Source: Vibrio navarrensis (lineage in GTDB: Bacteria; Pseudomonadota; Gammaproteobacteria; Enterobacterales; Vibrionaceae). From it: a stretch of DNA of 64,000 bases. Below are positions 48,825 through 57,707 of the stretch, one piece after another. Numbering within the stretch: the first letter of the stretch is position 1; each line of letters starts with the position of its first letter. The notes below the pieces were generated by a model. It did not search any database, was not told the DNA's origin, and was given only the letters and a program-made list of their open reading frames with translations. The DNA is taken from assembly GCF_015767675.1 (NCBI RefSeq), contig NZ_CP065217.1, forward strand, positions 2,356,001 to 2,420,000, in the 5' to 3' direction. Made by a program: the position numbers and the translations under genes.

Positions 48825-48853
48825 ATAAAAAAAGCGCCGTGAACACGGCGCTT
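48825..48853 (-). terminator. Rho-independent terminator after asd
   Basis: AAGCGCCGTG (48832-48841) pairs with CACGGCGCTT (48844-48853), two-base loop, with A7 on the left that reads as T7 on the minus strand. Confidence 0.9.
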
Positions 48854-48877
48854 AGAATGTGGAATTAACCGAGCAGC

Positions 48878-50008
48878 TTACTGTTTTTCTGCCAAAATAA
48901 TACGCAAGGTGCGGCGTAGAGGCTCCGCAGCGCCCCAAAGCAGTTGGTCACCAACGGTAAACGCATTGAGGAAATCGTCGCCCATTGACATCTTACGCAG
49001 ACGACCGACTGGCACAGATAAGGTGCCAGTGACTTTCGCTGGTGTCAGTTCTTGAGCGGTAATATCGCGCTCGTTTGGAATGACTTTAACCCAATCGTTG
49101 TGCGTCGCGATCATCTCTTCAATCTCATCCAACGGGATATTCTGCTTAAGCTTGATGGTCAGAGCTTGAGAGTGACAACGCATTGCGCCGATACGCACAC
49201 ATGTGCCATCGATAGGGATTGGCGAGTCTTGCAAGCCCAGAATTTTGTTTGCTTCAACGCCCGCTTTCCACTCTTCTTTACTTTGGCCGTTGTCGCGTTT
49301 CACATCGATCCATGGGATCAACGAACCCGCCAGCGGCGCGCCAAAGTTGTCGGTTGGGAAAGATGCGCTGCGCATCGTTTCGGCAACTTTTCTATCAATA
49401 TCTAAAATAGAACTGGCAGGGTTAGCAAGCTCTGAACTGACGGCATCGTTAATCACACCCATTTGTGAAATGAGCTCACGCATGTTTTGTGCGCCTGCGC
49501 CAGAAGCCGCTTGATAGGTCATCGCACTCATCCATTCCACTAGGCCTTTCTCGTAAAGACCACCGAGCGCCATCAGCATCAGTGAAACGGTACAGTTACC
49601 ACCAACAAAGGTATTGGTTCCCTTGTGAATGCCTTGCTGAATTTGCGCCAAGTTTACTGGATCTAGGGTAATGATAGAATCTGGTGCCATGCGCAGTGTT
49701 GAAGCGGCATCAATCCAATAACCTTTCCAGCCGGCTTGACGCAGTGCCGGATAAACTTTCTCTGTGTAGCTACCGCCTTGGCAGGTAATCACAGCATCCA
49801 ACTGTTTTAAGGCTTCGAGGTTAAAAGCATCATGCAATACACCTGCGTCTTTACCAACCTTACTGTTTGCAAATAGGGGCGCTGGAATACCAACCTGAGA
49901 GGTACTAAAAAATACCGGTTCAATCAGATCAAAGTCTTTTTCTTCAACCATACGTTGCATAAGGACTGAACCAACCATGCCGCGCCAACCAACTAAACCA
50001 ACTCTCAT
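48878..50008 (-). CDS. asd: Aspartate-semialdehyde dehydrogenase
   Basis: 376 residues, the long gamma-proteobacterial form. It reduces aspartyl phosphate to the semialdehyde, feeding lysine, diaminopimelate, methionine and threonine. NADP site [20 protein letters not shown], catalytic Cys139 in GGNCTVSLM, and the substrate-binding [15 protein letters not shown] are present. It is monocistronic: terminator downstream, 400-base gap to the divergent nhaC. Confidence 0.97.
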   Translation of the reverse strand: MRVGLVGWRGMVGSVLMQRMVEEKDFDLIEPVFFSTSQVGIPAPLFANSKVGKDAGVLHDAFNLEALKQLDAVITCQGGSYTEKVYPALRQAGWKGYWIDAASTLRMAPDSIITLDPVNLAQIQQGIHKGTNTFVGGNCTVSLMLMALGGLYEKGLVEWMSAMTYQAASGAGAQNMRELISQMGVINDAVSSELANPASSILDIDRKVAETMRSASFPTDNFGAPLAGSLIPWIDVKRDNGQSKEEWKAGVEANKILGLQDSPIPIDGTCVRIGAMRCHSQALTIKLKQNIPLDEIEEMIATHNDWVKVIPNERDITAQELTPAKVTGTLSVPVGRLRKMSMGDDFLNAFTVGDQLLWGAAEPLRRTLRIILAEKQ

Positions 50009-50417
50009 AACATTAACTCTCCGTGTAATCTCGAACCAAAATGTGAATTTGAGCTCAATAGTTCAATTTTCCCAGCAAAATCTCAAGTGTTAATTCAGCA
50101 AAACGGTCTTTTTTTCATCATGAAGTTGTAAGAATCGGAAACACCGCTTCTCTTGGTCAGACCTCGGATCCGTCAGTTGTTACATAGAAATGCGCAACTT
50201 CACATCTGAAGCACATTTATTTTACATTACACAACATTTAATATCATAAAGTTTTGTATTTAACAGATGATAATTTCAACAATCGCCAGTCAAACCGATC
50301 AACATCAAAACATACAACCAAAAAATTCGAATTATCCACCATGTTAATGTAAGGTACAGTTCCTAACTATCCGGGGGCGTAATCCCTCTAACGCTCCGAC
50401 ATTCTTCAGAGGAATAT
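50009..50417. other. asd-nhaC divergent regulatory gap
   Basis: About 410 bases with no coding frame. Just before nhaC a GC-rich hairpin stands out from the AT-rich background: CGGGGGCGT (50372-50380) with ACGCTCCG (50391-50398), ending 20 bases before the nhaC ATG and next to its ribosome site GAGGA. It could influence translation. I looked for a lysine-riboswitch pattern (known ahead of some NhaC-like lysine transporters) and did not see one. Confidence 0.45.
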
Positions 50418-51854
50418 ATGAAGCAGGAAAACACACGCTTACCGAGCCTAATACAAGTCATTATATCGCTCGGTTTGTTTCTACTCTTGGCGTTTTCGTT
50501 TACAGCGAAACTAGACCTCCCTATTCAATTAGCCCTGTACATCGGTTGGTTCATCATCATGGTGTTGGGCATACGCTTAGGTCATCAGTACAAAACGTTG
50601 GAAACAGCGGCGTTAAACGGAATTTCTAATGGCTTGGGAGCGGTACTCATCCTCCTAGCGGTAGGCGCTCTGGTTGGCACTTGGATTTCCGGTGGTATTG
50701 TGCCCACCATTATCTACTATGGTCTGAAGGCAATTCACCCGTCGATTTTCCTTTTAGCCACTATGATCATCTGTTCACTCACCGCACTGGCAACAGGCAC
50801 TTCTTGGGGTGCAGCGGGAACAGCGGGTATCGCGATGATGGGGATTGGTCAAGGCCTCGGAGTGCCTGCACCTATCACGGCTGGTGCAGTATTATCCGGC
50901 TGTTACTTTGGCGACAAAATGTCACCGTTGTCTGATTCCGTTATTTTGGCGTCTTCAATGTCAAACGTGGAGGTCATGGAACACATCAAGGGCATGCTGC
51001 CAATTGCGCTGATCAGCTATGTGATTACCGGTGTGATGTTTACTGCGTTTGGCTTCCATTACGCGGGTAATGTGGACATGAGTCAGGTGGATTCGGTGAT
51101 TAAGGCGATGGAACAGCAGTTCTACATTACCCCATACTCGTTTGTCCCGGTTATTATCGTGCTGGCGTTACTTGCGATGCGCATGCCATCTTTCCCCGTC
51201 ATCAGCTTCGGCTCTCTACTGGGCATTATCTGGGCGGTGATGATTCAGGATGTCGATTTCCTTACCGCGTTTAACACTGCTTGGGCACCGTTTGCTATCT
51301 CATCTGGCGTTGATTTTATTGACTCGATCCTCAATCGTGGCGGGATGTCATCCATGCTGGGCTCGGTAGCGGTGATTGTCTTCGGTCTTGGGTTTGGTGG
51401 CTTGCTGGATAAAGTCGGTGTGCTGGAAACCATCGCGAAGCTGTTTGAACGTCGTGTGCAAAACCCGGGCTCGCTCGCGATCAGCACCATAGCTACGGCA
51501 TTTATGGGCAACGTATTTGGTTCAGCAATGTACGTATCATTGATTCTGACTCCGAAGATCTGCGCCAAAAACTATGACCGTCTGGGCTACCAACGCAAGA
51601 ATCTGTCACGCAACGCGGAATTTGGCGGCACGCTTACCTCGGGTATGGTGCCTTGGAGTGACAATGGTATCTACATGGCGAGTATTCTCGGCGTGGCGAC
51701 TCTCTCTTATGCCCCTTTTATGTGGCTCAGCTTTGTCTGCATCGCGGTGACCATTTTCACCTCTTATATGGGCTGGTTTGTCGATAGATGTGAGCCTACG
51801 GCGCACATCGACGATGTGGACGAATCCACATTAGTAAAAACACAAACGGTTTAA
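50418..51854 (+). CDS. nhaC: Na+/H+ antiporter NhaC family
   Basis: 478 residues with about twelve hydrophobic segments. The NhaC motifs are clear: ATGTSWGAAGTAGIAMMGIG, YFGDKMSPLSDSVILASSMS and a C-terminal GTLTSGMVPWSDNGIYMASI. Family members exchange Na+ for H+; some NhaC-like proteins are predicted lysine transporters (LysW), and its position beside asd makes that worth keeping in mind, though no lysine riboswitch is seen. GAGGAA stands before the ATG. Confidence 0.9.
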   Translation: MKQENTRLPSLIQVIISLGLFLLLAFSFTAKLDLPIQLALYIGWFIIMVLGIRLGHQYKTLETAALNGISNGLGAVLILLAVGALVGTWISGGIVPTIIYYGLKAIHPSIFLLATMIICSLTALATGTSWGAAGTAGIAMMGIGQGLGVPAPITAGAVLSGCYFGDKMSPLSDSVILASSMSNVEVMEHIKGMLPIALISYVITGVMFTAFGFHYAGNVDMSQVDSVIKAMEQQFYITPYSFVPVIIVLALLAMRMPSFPVISFGSLLGIIWAVMIQDVDFLTAFNTAWAPFAISSGVDFIDSILNRGGMSSMLGSVAVIVFGLGFGGLLDKVGVLETIAKLFERRVQNPGSLAISTIATAFMGNVFGSAMYVSLILTPKICAKNYDRLGYQRKNLSRNAEFGGTLTSGMVPWSDNGIYMASILGVATLSYAPFMWLSFVCIAVTIFTSYMGWFVDRCEPTAHIDDVDESTLVKTQTV

Positions 51855-51882
51855 ATGCAGTACCATCTTAAATAGCTAATCC

Positions 51883-51912
51883 AAGCGTAGCCTAAACCGC
51901 TACGCTTTTTTC
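51883..51912 (+). terminator. Rho-independent terminator after nhaC
   Basis: AAGCGTAGC (51883-51891) pairs with GCTACGCTT (51899-51907), then TTTT. It lies before the convergent HPt gene. Confidence 0.9.
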
Positions 51913-51920
51913 TGCGTGAC

Positions 51921-53168
51921 TCATACACTCCACTCCTCATCGAGTAACTGCTTGGCAAAGTCGATGGTTTCACGCAGCGCTTCTTCCAATTTAGCTAACT
52001 GCTGCTCAGAAACGCTATGGCCATTTTTCATCGTCATCTCAATGTCAAACGCCACTTCTTTTAACCGAATCGCGCCAAGGTTAGCGGCTACGCCTTTCAA
52101 ACTGTGCACGATACGCTGCGCTTTGACTTTGTCATGCACCGCTACATCGGTGAAACGCTGGTAGTCATTGCAATGATCTTGAATGAATACTTGTAATAGC
52201 AAACGCACCGATGCTTCATCCCCGGAGAGTGAATCCAGCATGGCTTTCGTGTCGATCACCTTCCCTTCTTCCAACGACTCTTGAGAATAACTCATCACTT
52301 TCTCGCTATTCGAGCGGATGAGCGTATCCAGACTGACCTCTTGATCGTGAGCCTGCTTGCCCAGTTTCACGCTCTCCAATGCCTCTTCACCGCTATCTTG
52401 CCAATAGAGCAAGAAGAGCATCCCAAACACAGACAAAGCACTGGTGGTAATAAATACCATCATATAGTGCAAAATCATACGGTTAACGTATTCTTCTAGT
52501 TTTGATTGTTGAGCATAAATGGCATGATTGTTGATTTGTTGCACTAAGTGGTCGATTTGTAAATTCTCCGCCAGCGCATCACCGCTCTCAGCGATAAGCT
52601 GTCTTAAAGGCACACCGTACTCCTCAGGAAGGGTTTCTGAGGCATGCAATAAATCGTCCATGTCCTTAAATATCAGATCCAACTGTGGCGATGCGGAAAA
52701 TGCCGCCTCAGAGACATAACTGCCTAAAAGGGCATACTGTGTCATCGCGAAAGGAGATTGTTCACTGATTTTTAAGCGCTTTTCCCGAATCGCATCAACT
52801 AGGGCAGAAAGTTGGTTGTCTATTGAAAGCAGGCTCCTGAGACTTTGTAGATAGTGATCAGTCGAGTAGATAAACTGCGACACATCTGGAGCAAAAAAAG
52901 ATTCTGCATAGTTGGCTTCGAGTTGAATACGTAGCGCATAAACAATCTGCAAATTGAGTGAAATTTCATCATTCAAACTCACTCTTTGCGATCGTTCATA
53001 GGCAAAAGTGCTATGCGTTTGCGCAACTTTATTGCCCAGTTCTTCAATCACCTGCACAACCGTCGTCATATTGTAAGTCTGAATCATGATAAACAGTGAT
53101 ACCGACGCCCACAGAGCTAACAAACCAACTGAGCATCGCATTTTCATTTTTTTTGCTGTGAGTGACAT
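51921..53168 (-). CDS. Membrane-anchored orphan HPt-domain protein
   Basis: 415 residues from the ATG at 53168 (MSLTAKKMKMRCSVGLLALW) with AGGG upstream. Two transmembrane segments (about 12-31 and 232-255) enclose a mainly helical periplasmic domain like that of sensor kinases, then a linker and a C-terminal HPt domain with phosphorylatable His355 (AQRIVHSLKGVAANLGA). There is no histidine kinase or receiver domain. It could accept phosphate from a hybrid kinase while sensing a periplasmic signal. No partner gene is adjacent; function unknown. Confidence 0.75.
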   Translation of the reverse strand: MSLTAKKMKMRCSVGLLALWASVSLFIMIQTYNMTTVVQVIEELGNKVAQTHSTFAYERSQRVSLNDEISLNLQIVYALRIQLEANYAESFFAPDVSQFIYSTDHYLQSLRSLLSIDNQLSALVDAIREKRLKISEQSPFAMTQYALLGSYVSEAAFSASPQLDLIFKDMDDLLHASETLPEEYGVPLRQLIAESGDALAENLQIDHLVQQINNHAIYAQQSKLEEYVNRMILHYMMVFITTSALSVFGMLFLLYWQDSGEEALESVKLGKQAHDQEVSLDTLIRSNSEKVMSYSQESLEEGKVIDTKAMLDSLSGDEASVRLLLQVFIQDHCNDYQRFTDVAVHDKVKAQRIVHSLKGVAANLGAIRLKEVAFDIEMTMKNGHSVSEQQLAKLEEALRETIDFAKQLLDEEWSV

Positions 53169-53228
53169 GTTCAATCCCTGAATAACACCTGTTACAAGCA
53201 TATACCATCTTCTAACATCATGTCAGAC

Positions 53229-53262
53229 AACAAAAAAGAGAGCCCATGCTCTCTTTTTTGTT
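53229..53262 (-). terminator. Rho-independent terminator after yejK
   Basis: Near-palindromic stem 53229-53243 with 53248-53262 (GAGAGC/GCTCTC core, CCAT loop) and A/T runs on both sides; it follows the yejK stop by 8 bases on the minus strand. Confidence 0.88.
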
Positions 53263-53269
53263 TGCTTGA

Positions 53270-54271
53270 TTACTGACTGCGCGTGAGTTGATCGCGCAAA
53301 TTGGGCGGCGTGCCCTTAATCGTCAGCGTATCTGTCTCTGGGTCGTAAAAAATGCGCTCGCCGAGCAACAAACTGTCGAAGCTAAGATTCAAACCGCCAC
53401 CAGCGCCAACATACTTGGTTAACTTGCGTACCAACCCACGGTCCGCTGGAAAACGCTCTTCCAACTGGTACCCTTGCGCTTGAGTGAAATCGAGAAAGCT
53501 AGCGCCCGATGGCCCTGAGGGGAGCTCGTCTGACAACTCACGAATCGTCACTTCTTCGCCAGATTTCAGTTGTCCATTGCAGTAATCGTAAACTTGCTTT
53601 CTGTACTCGTTCACTTCCTGTTTTTCCAGCTTGGCATCGGTACAAAAATCATCCAACGCTTGAATCAGCACTTGGCTTTGCTGCTTGCTGTCTAAGCCCA
53701 CCTCAGCCTGCATGAAGTCCAAAAAGAAGTCCGCTACTTTTCGGCCAACCCGTCCTTTAATATAAGAGAGGTAACGGTTCGACTCGCTGTCAACTTGGTA
53801 AACAGAGAGGTCAATACGCGCCGCAATATCCATTTTATTGATGTCTAAATAGTCAGTGGCACTGATGTCTAATCCTTCCGTAACTTTCAGGCTTTGGTTG
53901 AGCGGCAGGATGCCGACAAACAAATAGTGCGTTGCGAGGCTCTGGTACTCTGCAAACACGAGGATGCCTTCATCTGCAAAAGGATACTTACTCAGTTCAT
54001 CTTTCAAGCGTGAAGCACTTTTCTGTGAGAAATCGTAAAAAGTGAGTTCATTTTTACGCATCGCTTGCAGCCAAATCTGAAATTCGCTGTCTGATTTGAA
54101 GCTGCCGAATCCTTTTCCAGCTTTTGCGTGGAACACTCGGTGCAGCTCAGCCACAAGATTTTCTGTGGATGAATCGTTGCTCAGAGACTCAGAACGGTAG
54201 TGGACCGTGAGTTCATCCTGATCATTTTTACTAAGCTGATGCAAAATAACGTTGGAAAGATGCAGGCTCAT
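53270..54271 (-). CDS. yejK: Nucleoid-associated protein YejK (NdpA)
   Basis: 333 residues, the NdpA family length. Starts MSLHLSNVILHQLSKNDQDE, and FADEGILVFAEYQSLATHYL and KGRVGRKVADFFLDFMQAE are family-typical. It is found in the nucleoid and interacts with topoisomerases in E. coli. Divergent from yejL-yejM with 84 bases between starts, the conserved yejKLM arrangement. Confidence 0.95.
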   Translation of the reverse strand: MSLHLSNVILHQLSKNDQDELTVHYRSESLSNDSSTENLVAELHRVFHAKAGKGFGSFKSDSEFQIWLQAMRKNELTFYDFSQKSASRLKDELSKYPFADEGILVFAEYQSLATHYLFVGILPLNQSLKVTEGLDISATDYLDINKMDIAARIDLSVYQVDSESNRYLSYIKGRVGRKVADFFLDFMQAEVGLDSKQQSQVLIQALDDFCTDAKLEKQEVNEYRKQVYDYCNGQLKSGEEVTIRELSDELPSGPSGASFLDFTQAQGYQLEERFPADRGLVRKLTKYVGAGGGLNLSFDSLLLGERIFYDPETDTLTIKGTPPNLRDQLTRSQ

Positions 54272-54355
54272 AATCTTTTATCTAGCTTCAAGGTTTTAGT
54301 TGTGAGGCATTGTAGGTTATCATAAGCCGCTTTTACTATCATTATTAGAGTTGTT

Positions 54356-54583
54356 ATGCCGATTACATCTAAATACACAGACCAACAAGTTGAAACGATT
54401 CTTGCTGAAATAGGCGCCGTGTTAGACAAACACGGAGCGACCCCAGAGCTTTCACTGATGATTGCGGGCAATATCGCTACCAATGTCTTAAATCAACAAG
54501 TTGCCGCTTCACAACGTAAAGTTATTGCAGAAAAATTTGCCCAGGCACTGATCTCTTCTCTGAAAGAACAAAAAACTCATTAA
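54356..54583 (+). CDS. yejL: UPF0352 protein YejL
   Basis: 75 residues, a small helical protein starting [20 protein letters not shown] and containing [20 protein letters not shown], typical of UPF0352. No known function. It precedes yejM by 21 bases, so co-transcription is likely. Confidence 0.94.
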   Translation: MPITSKYTDQQVETILAEIGAVLDKHGATPELSLMIAGNIATNVLNQQVAASQRKVIAEKFAQALISSLKEQKTH

Positions 54584-54604
54584 TCACGGATAACAGAATC
54601 ATAC

Positions 54605-56416
54605 ATGGTAGACAGCGGAAACTCATACGGCGAACGTGTATCCAAACTGGTTGGTTGGGGTCACTGGTTTGCATTCTTCAACATCATTGCTGCGATGTTG
54701 ATCGGTACGCGTTACATTGCCCAGTCACCTTGGCCGGAAACCTTCTTGGGCCAGCTTTATCTTGTTGTTTCCTGGGTCGGACATTTTGGCTTTCTGGTCT
54801 TCGCGCTGTACCTGTTGATTCTGTTTCCACTCACTTTTCTTCTTCCCTCCCAACGGCTGTTCAGATTCTTTGCCGTCACTTTTGCCACCGTTGGCTTGAC
54901 TGTCTTGCTCGTCGATACTCAAGCCTATCAGTCGATCAATTTGCACTTAACCCCAGTCGTTTGGGAGTTACTGTTCAGCGATGAAAAATCGGCAATTAGT
55001 GCTGATTTACAGCATCTTTTTGTCGTTTTACCGTTGATTTTTTTCCTCCAGCTTGGGCTTGCTGAGTGGGTGTGGAAAAAACAACGTAAGTTGGCTCATA
55101 AACACATTGGCCGTCCTTTATCCGGTGTTTTCTTTATCTGTTTTATTACCAGCCACCTGATTTACATGTGGGCAGATGCGTATTTTTATAATCCGGTCAC
55201 TAGTCAGCGTGCAAACTTCCCGCTCTCCTATCCGATGACAGCGAAAAGCTTTATGGAAAAACATGGTTTACTCGATAGAGAAGAGTACCTAAAGCGATTG
55301 GAGGCGAGCGAAAATAACGTCGAGTTGGTGCGCTATCCATTAGAGCAATTGGAGTTCAATCGCCGTGGGAATCACCTGAATATACTGATGATCAATGTCA
55401 ACAACTGGCGTGGAGACCATTTGAGCGAAACACAAATGCCAACAACATACCAGTTTGCAATCAACAATCAGTGGTTCACCAATCATTACAGCTCAAGCAA
55501 CGATTCTTTTGGCGTCTTCGGCTTGTTTTATGGCCTGCCAACCAGTTACGCCAGCAGCATCAAAGCGCAAGGCACAGCGCCTATTTTCCTGAGTGTTTTG
55601 CAAGAGCAAGGCTACGATTTTGCTTTGTTCAGCGGCAATGGCTTTAGTGACCCACTGTATCGCGAAGTGATTTTCCGCGGACAACATCTTGCTGCGCAGC
55701 TTGAGAAGCAAAACCAGACTGAGTTTAGTGACGAGAAAGCTGTTGATGCTTGGCAAAACTGGTTGGGCGAACAAACTAACTCACCTTGGTTTAGCTTTAT
55801 CGAACTGACCTCCGTGGACGACATTGATGCTTCGGCCATGCCAAAAGGCGCGAATGCCAGTGAAAAATTCAAGCAGACGTACAATCAAGCCGTCGGCCTG
55901 GCCGATAATATGCTGCAGCGTATTTTGGTTACTTTAGAAGAGCAGCAACTGAGTGCCAACACAGTGGTGATCCTGACCTCAAACCACGGCAGTGAGTTTA
56001 ACGAAACGCAAACCAATAGTTGGGGGGCGAATTCTAACTACAGCCGCTATCAGCTTCAGGTTCCTTTGGTGATTCATTGGCCGGGTAAATTGCCCGCGCA
56101 GTTTAACCAAAGTACCAGCCACCTCGACCTATCAGTGACCTTGTTGCAAGATTTGCTCGGCGTCGCTTCTAACCCAGCCGACTTTAGTTCAGGGCGGAAT
56201 CTGTTTGATGAGAGCAGACGCCGTTGGATTTTAGCGGGCGACACGCGTGAAATTGCCTTGATCACGCCAACCCAAACGACGGTGATTGATAAATTTGGCA
56301 ACTTCAAGTTATACGACGAGAACTACAAACGGGTGAGAGACGACAGCCCGAAATTGCCCGTATTGATGCAAGGATTGACTGAACTACAACGCTTTTACAG
56401 TAAAAGTCAGCAGTAA
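54605..56416 (+). CDS. yejM: Inner-membrane protein YejM/PbgA (LapC)
   Basis: 603 residues: five N-terminal transmembrane segments (about 15-190, DUF3413) and a periplasmic sulfatase-like domain (about 240-590) with LNILMINVNNWRGDHL and TVVILTSNHGSEFNETQ. In E. coli it senses lipopolysaccharide and restrains LpxC degradation through LapB; cardiolipin binding has been reported. The catalytic residues of true sulfatases are degenerate. Last gene of yejLM, ending at a strong terminator. Confidence 0.95.
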   Translation: MVDSGNSYGERVSKLVGWGHWFAFFNIIAAMLIGTRYIAQSPWPETFLGQLYLVVSWVGHFGFLVFALYLLILFPLTFLLPSQRLFRFFAVTFATVGLTVLLVDTQAYQSINLHLTPVVWELLFSDEKSAISADLQHLFVVLPLIFFLQLGLAEWVWKKQRKLAHKHIGRPLSGVFFICFITSHLIYMWADAYFYNPVTSQRANFPLSYPMTAKSFMEKHGLLDREEYLKRLEASENNVELVRYPLEQLEFNRRGNHLNILMINVNNWRGDHLSETQMPTTYQFAINNQWFTNHYSSSNDSFGVFGLFYGLPTSYASSIKAQGTAPIFLSVLQEQGYDFALFSGNGFSDPLYREVIFRGQHLAAQLEKQNQTEFSDEKAVDAWQNWLGEQTNSPWFSFIELTSVDDIDASAMPKGANASEKFKQTYNQAVGLADNMLQRILVTLEEQQLSANTVVILTSNHGSEFNETQTNSWGANSNYSRYQLQVPLVIHWPGKLPAQFNQSTSHLDLSVTLLQDLLGVASNPADFSSGRNLFDESRRRWILAGDTREIALITPTQTTVIDKFGNFKLYDENYKRVRDDSPKLPVLMQGLTELQRFYSKSQQ

Positions 56417-56432
56417 TTATCTTAACTGATGC

Positions 56433-56473
56433 CAGTAAGGGATGTGGAAATCACGTCCCTTACTGTTTTTATT
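56433..56473. terminator. Rho-independent terminator after yejM
   Basis: CAGTAAGGGATGTG (56433-56446) pairs with CACGTCCCTTACTG (56452-56465) with one G-U, then TTTTTATT. Confidence 0.9.
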
Positions 56474-56514
56474 GAGTATGAAGTGCTCTTTCATTTCTTC
56501 TCGAACTAAAAAGC

Positions 56515-57225
56515 CTAAATGCTGACCATAGACAAGGTTTCTATCTTCTTTTTTAAACTTTCCAATGAATTAATGGTAATCGAGCCGTATCCAACCGCAA
56601 TTGTCCCTTCCTCCACAAAAGAAACAATATATTTATTCAGTGCTTGTCGAGTGATCCCAACCACCATTGCTAATTCCGCTCTGGTCATCTTTATTTTAAT
56701 CGTCTGTTTCCCAGGCTCTTGATTACCGAGTATTTCAATATGAGAGAGGATGGTGCGGGCTATTTTCAGAGGGATATTGGTTGTCATATTGTTCAACGCA
56801 AAATGGCCGATGGATGCGCCACGCCGTGCTAATGCACTAAATGTGTTTCTCATCAGCATCGGGTCAATCTGGCAAAGCTCAATAAAGCGACTAGTCGGGA
56901 GTTTTACAATGATTGCATCCTCTAATGCTTTAAGTGATACCACACGATTAAAGCCTGGGATAAAGGATGACTCGCCAAACCAGCCACCTGTTGTCACTTT
57001 GGCAACGAGCAAATTACTTCCTTGCTCGTTTCTTCGATACACCCCGACTTGACCCGAGGCGAGAATTAATAATTCCTCTGCTGGCGCATCTTGTTTAGCA
57101 ATCAACTCATTTCGTTTGAAGCTTTCATAGCTACTATATTCATACAGTGTTGATAAGGTAGTTGAGCTGCAACCTTTAATTAATTCACAATTATGTATTG
57201 CGTGTAATATTAAATAGTTAAACAT
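56515..57225 (-). CDS. Crp/Fnr-family transcriptional regulator
   Basis: 236 residues: N-terminal cyclic-nucleotide-type beta roll (about 30-145, with GGWFGESSFIPG) and a C-terminal Crp helix-turn-helix (TRAELAMVVGITRQALNKYI). There is no FNR-type cysteine cluster at the N-terminus, and the canonical cAMP-contacting RxS motif is replaced by FNRVVSLKAL, so the ligand is unknown. It is more AT-rich than its neighbours, suggesting acquisition. It stands downstream of the chemoreceptor stub. Confidence 0.88.
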   Translation of the reverse strand: MFNYLILHAIHNCELIKGCSSTTLSTLYEYSSYESFKRNELIAKQDAPAEELLILASGQVGVYRRNEQGSNLLVAKVTTGGWFGESSFIPGFNRVVSLKALEDAIIVKLPTSRFIELCQIDPMLMRNTFSALARRGASIGHFALNNMTTNIPLKIARTILSHIEILGNQEPGKQTIKIKMTRAELAMVVGITRQALNKYIVSFVEEGTIAVGYGSITINSLESLKKKIETLSMVSI

Positions 57226-57274
57226 AATTACAACTTACTCGCACCGAAAATATACGATGCCAATATAAAGTCCA

Positions 57275-57304
57275 TTTAAAAGAGCCCCGACCTCACGGCC
57301 GGGG
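57275..57304 (-). terminator. Rho-independent terminator after the chemoreceptor stub
   Basis: On the minus strand CCCCGGCC (57304-57297) pairs with GGTCGGGG (57292-57285) including one G-U pair, loop GTGA, then CTCTTTTAAA. It is a terminator left behind by the receptor gene. Confidence 0.75.
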
Positions 57305-57381
57305 AAAGTCAAGTTAAGCACATTAGGGAAAGGATAGTAACCGCATTCAAAGCAGATTATTGACTGTTTTACCGTTGGGCT

Positions 57382-57650
57382 TTAAACACGAAACTCGAGT
57401 AATTTGCGTTGTTGTTCCTCGGCCAGTCGCGCTAATTCTTCCGTTGCTGTCGCGCTCTGCGAAATGCCCGCCACGTTCTGATTCACCATATTGGAAACCA
57501 CTTCAATGCTGCGGGAAATATCAGTGCTCACCGCAGATTGTTCTTCAGAGGCGGTCGCCACCATGCTGTTGACATCACTTATTGAAACGACCGCCTGATT
57601 GATGGAAGTGAAACTGCCTGCAACCGAAGAAACAATGGCTAGCGAGATAG
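57382..57650 (-). pseudogene. C-terminal stub of a methyl-accepting chemotaxis protein
   Basis: The last 85 or so residues fit an MCP end: SFTSINQAVVSISDVNSMVA, ATASEEQSAVSTDISRSIEV and ELARLAEEQQRKLLEF. The signalling tip, HAMP, sensory and membrane parts are missing. The frame continues to 57699, but upstream of 57650 the sequence (CSLKGETISLA) does not look like an MCP, and a stop codon at 57700-57702 closes it. Hence a truncated, dead gene; its terminator is still present. Confidence 0.8.
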
Positions 57651-57707
57651 TCTCACCCTTTAGTGAGCAAAAGCTCTGCCATTTATTGAAGTCAACCAAT
57701 TATAGAT

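Larger units (their letters stand above)
46821..48842 (+). pseudogene. Voltage-gated-type cation (K+) channel gene broken by an IS3 element
   Basis: 5' part 46821-47301 encodes MSQETLKNRLYVIIFGTHTP through S1-S4 (the S4-like RLLRVMRIFRILKLVRYLQE) to the start of S5 (ILIFFSTVAI). 3' part 48552-48842 resumes in frame as LLTITTVGYGDLVPQTD, the K+ selectivity filter, S6 and a C-terminal zinc ribbon (CPNC...CKHC). The roughly 30 residues of late S5 and pore helix expected between them are missing, so the insertion is accompanied by a deletion. The 5' frame runs 7 codons into the element and stops. Its final stop codon lies within the asd terminator hairpin. Confidence 0.88.

Noticed and set aside
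50009..50417. Lysine riboswitch ahead of nhaC or asd
   Set aside because: The gap is AT-rich and lacks the long multi-helix core and conserved blocks of the L-box.
57275..57304. End hairpin of an IS200/IS605 element
   Set aside because: The CCCCGGCC/GGTCGGGG stem is better explained as the intrinsic terminator of the chemoreceptor stub, being followed by a T-run on that strand; no tnpA or tnpB is present.
57382..57707. IS1634 insertion as the cause of the chemoreceptor truncation
   Set aside because: MCP similarity ends about 57 bases before the insertion point and the original frame was already closed by a stop.
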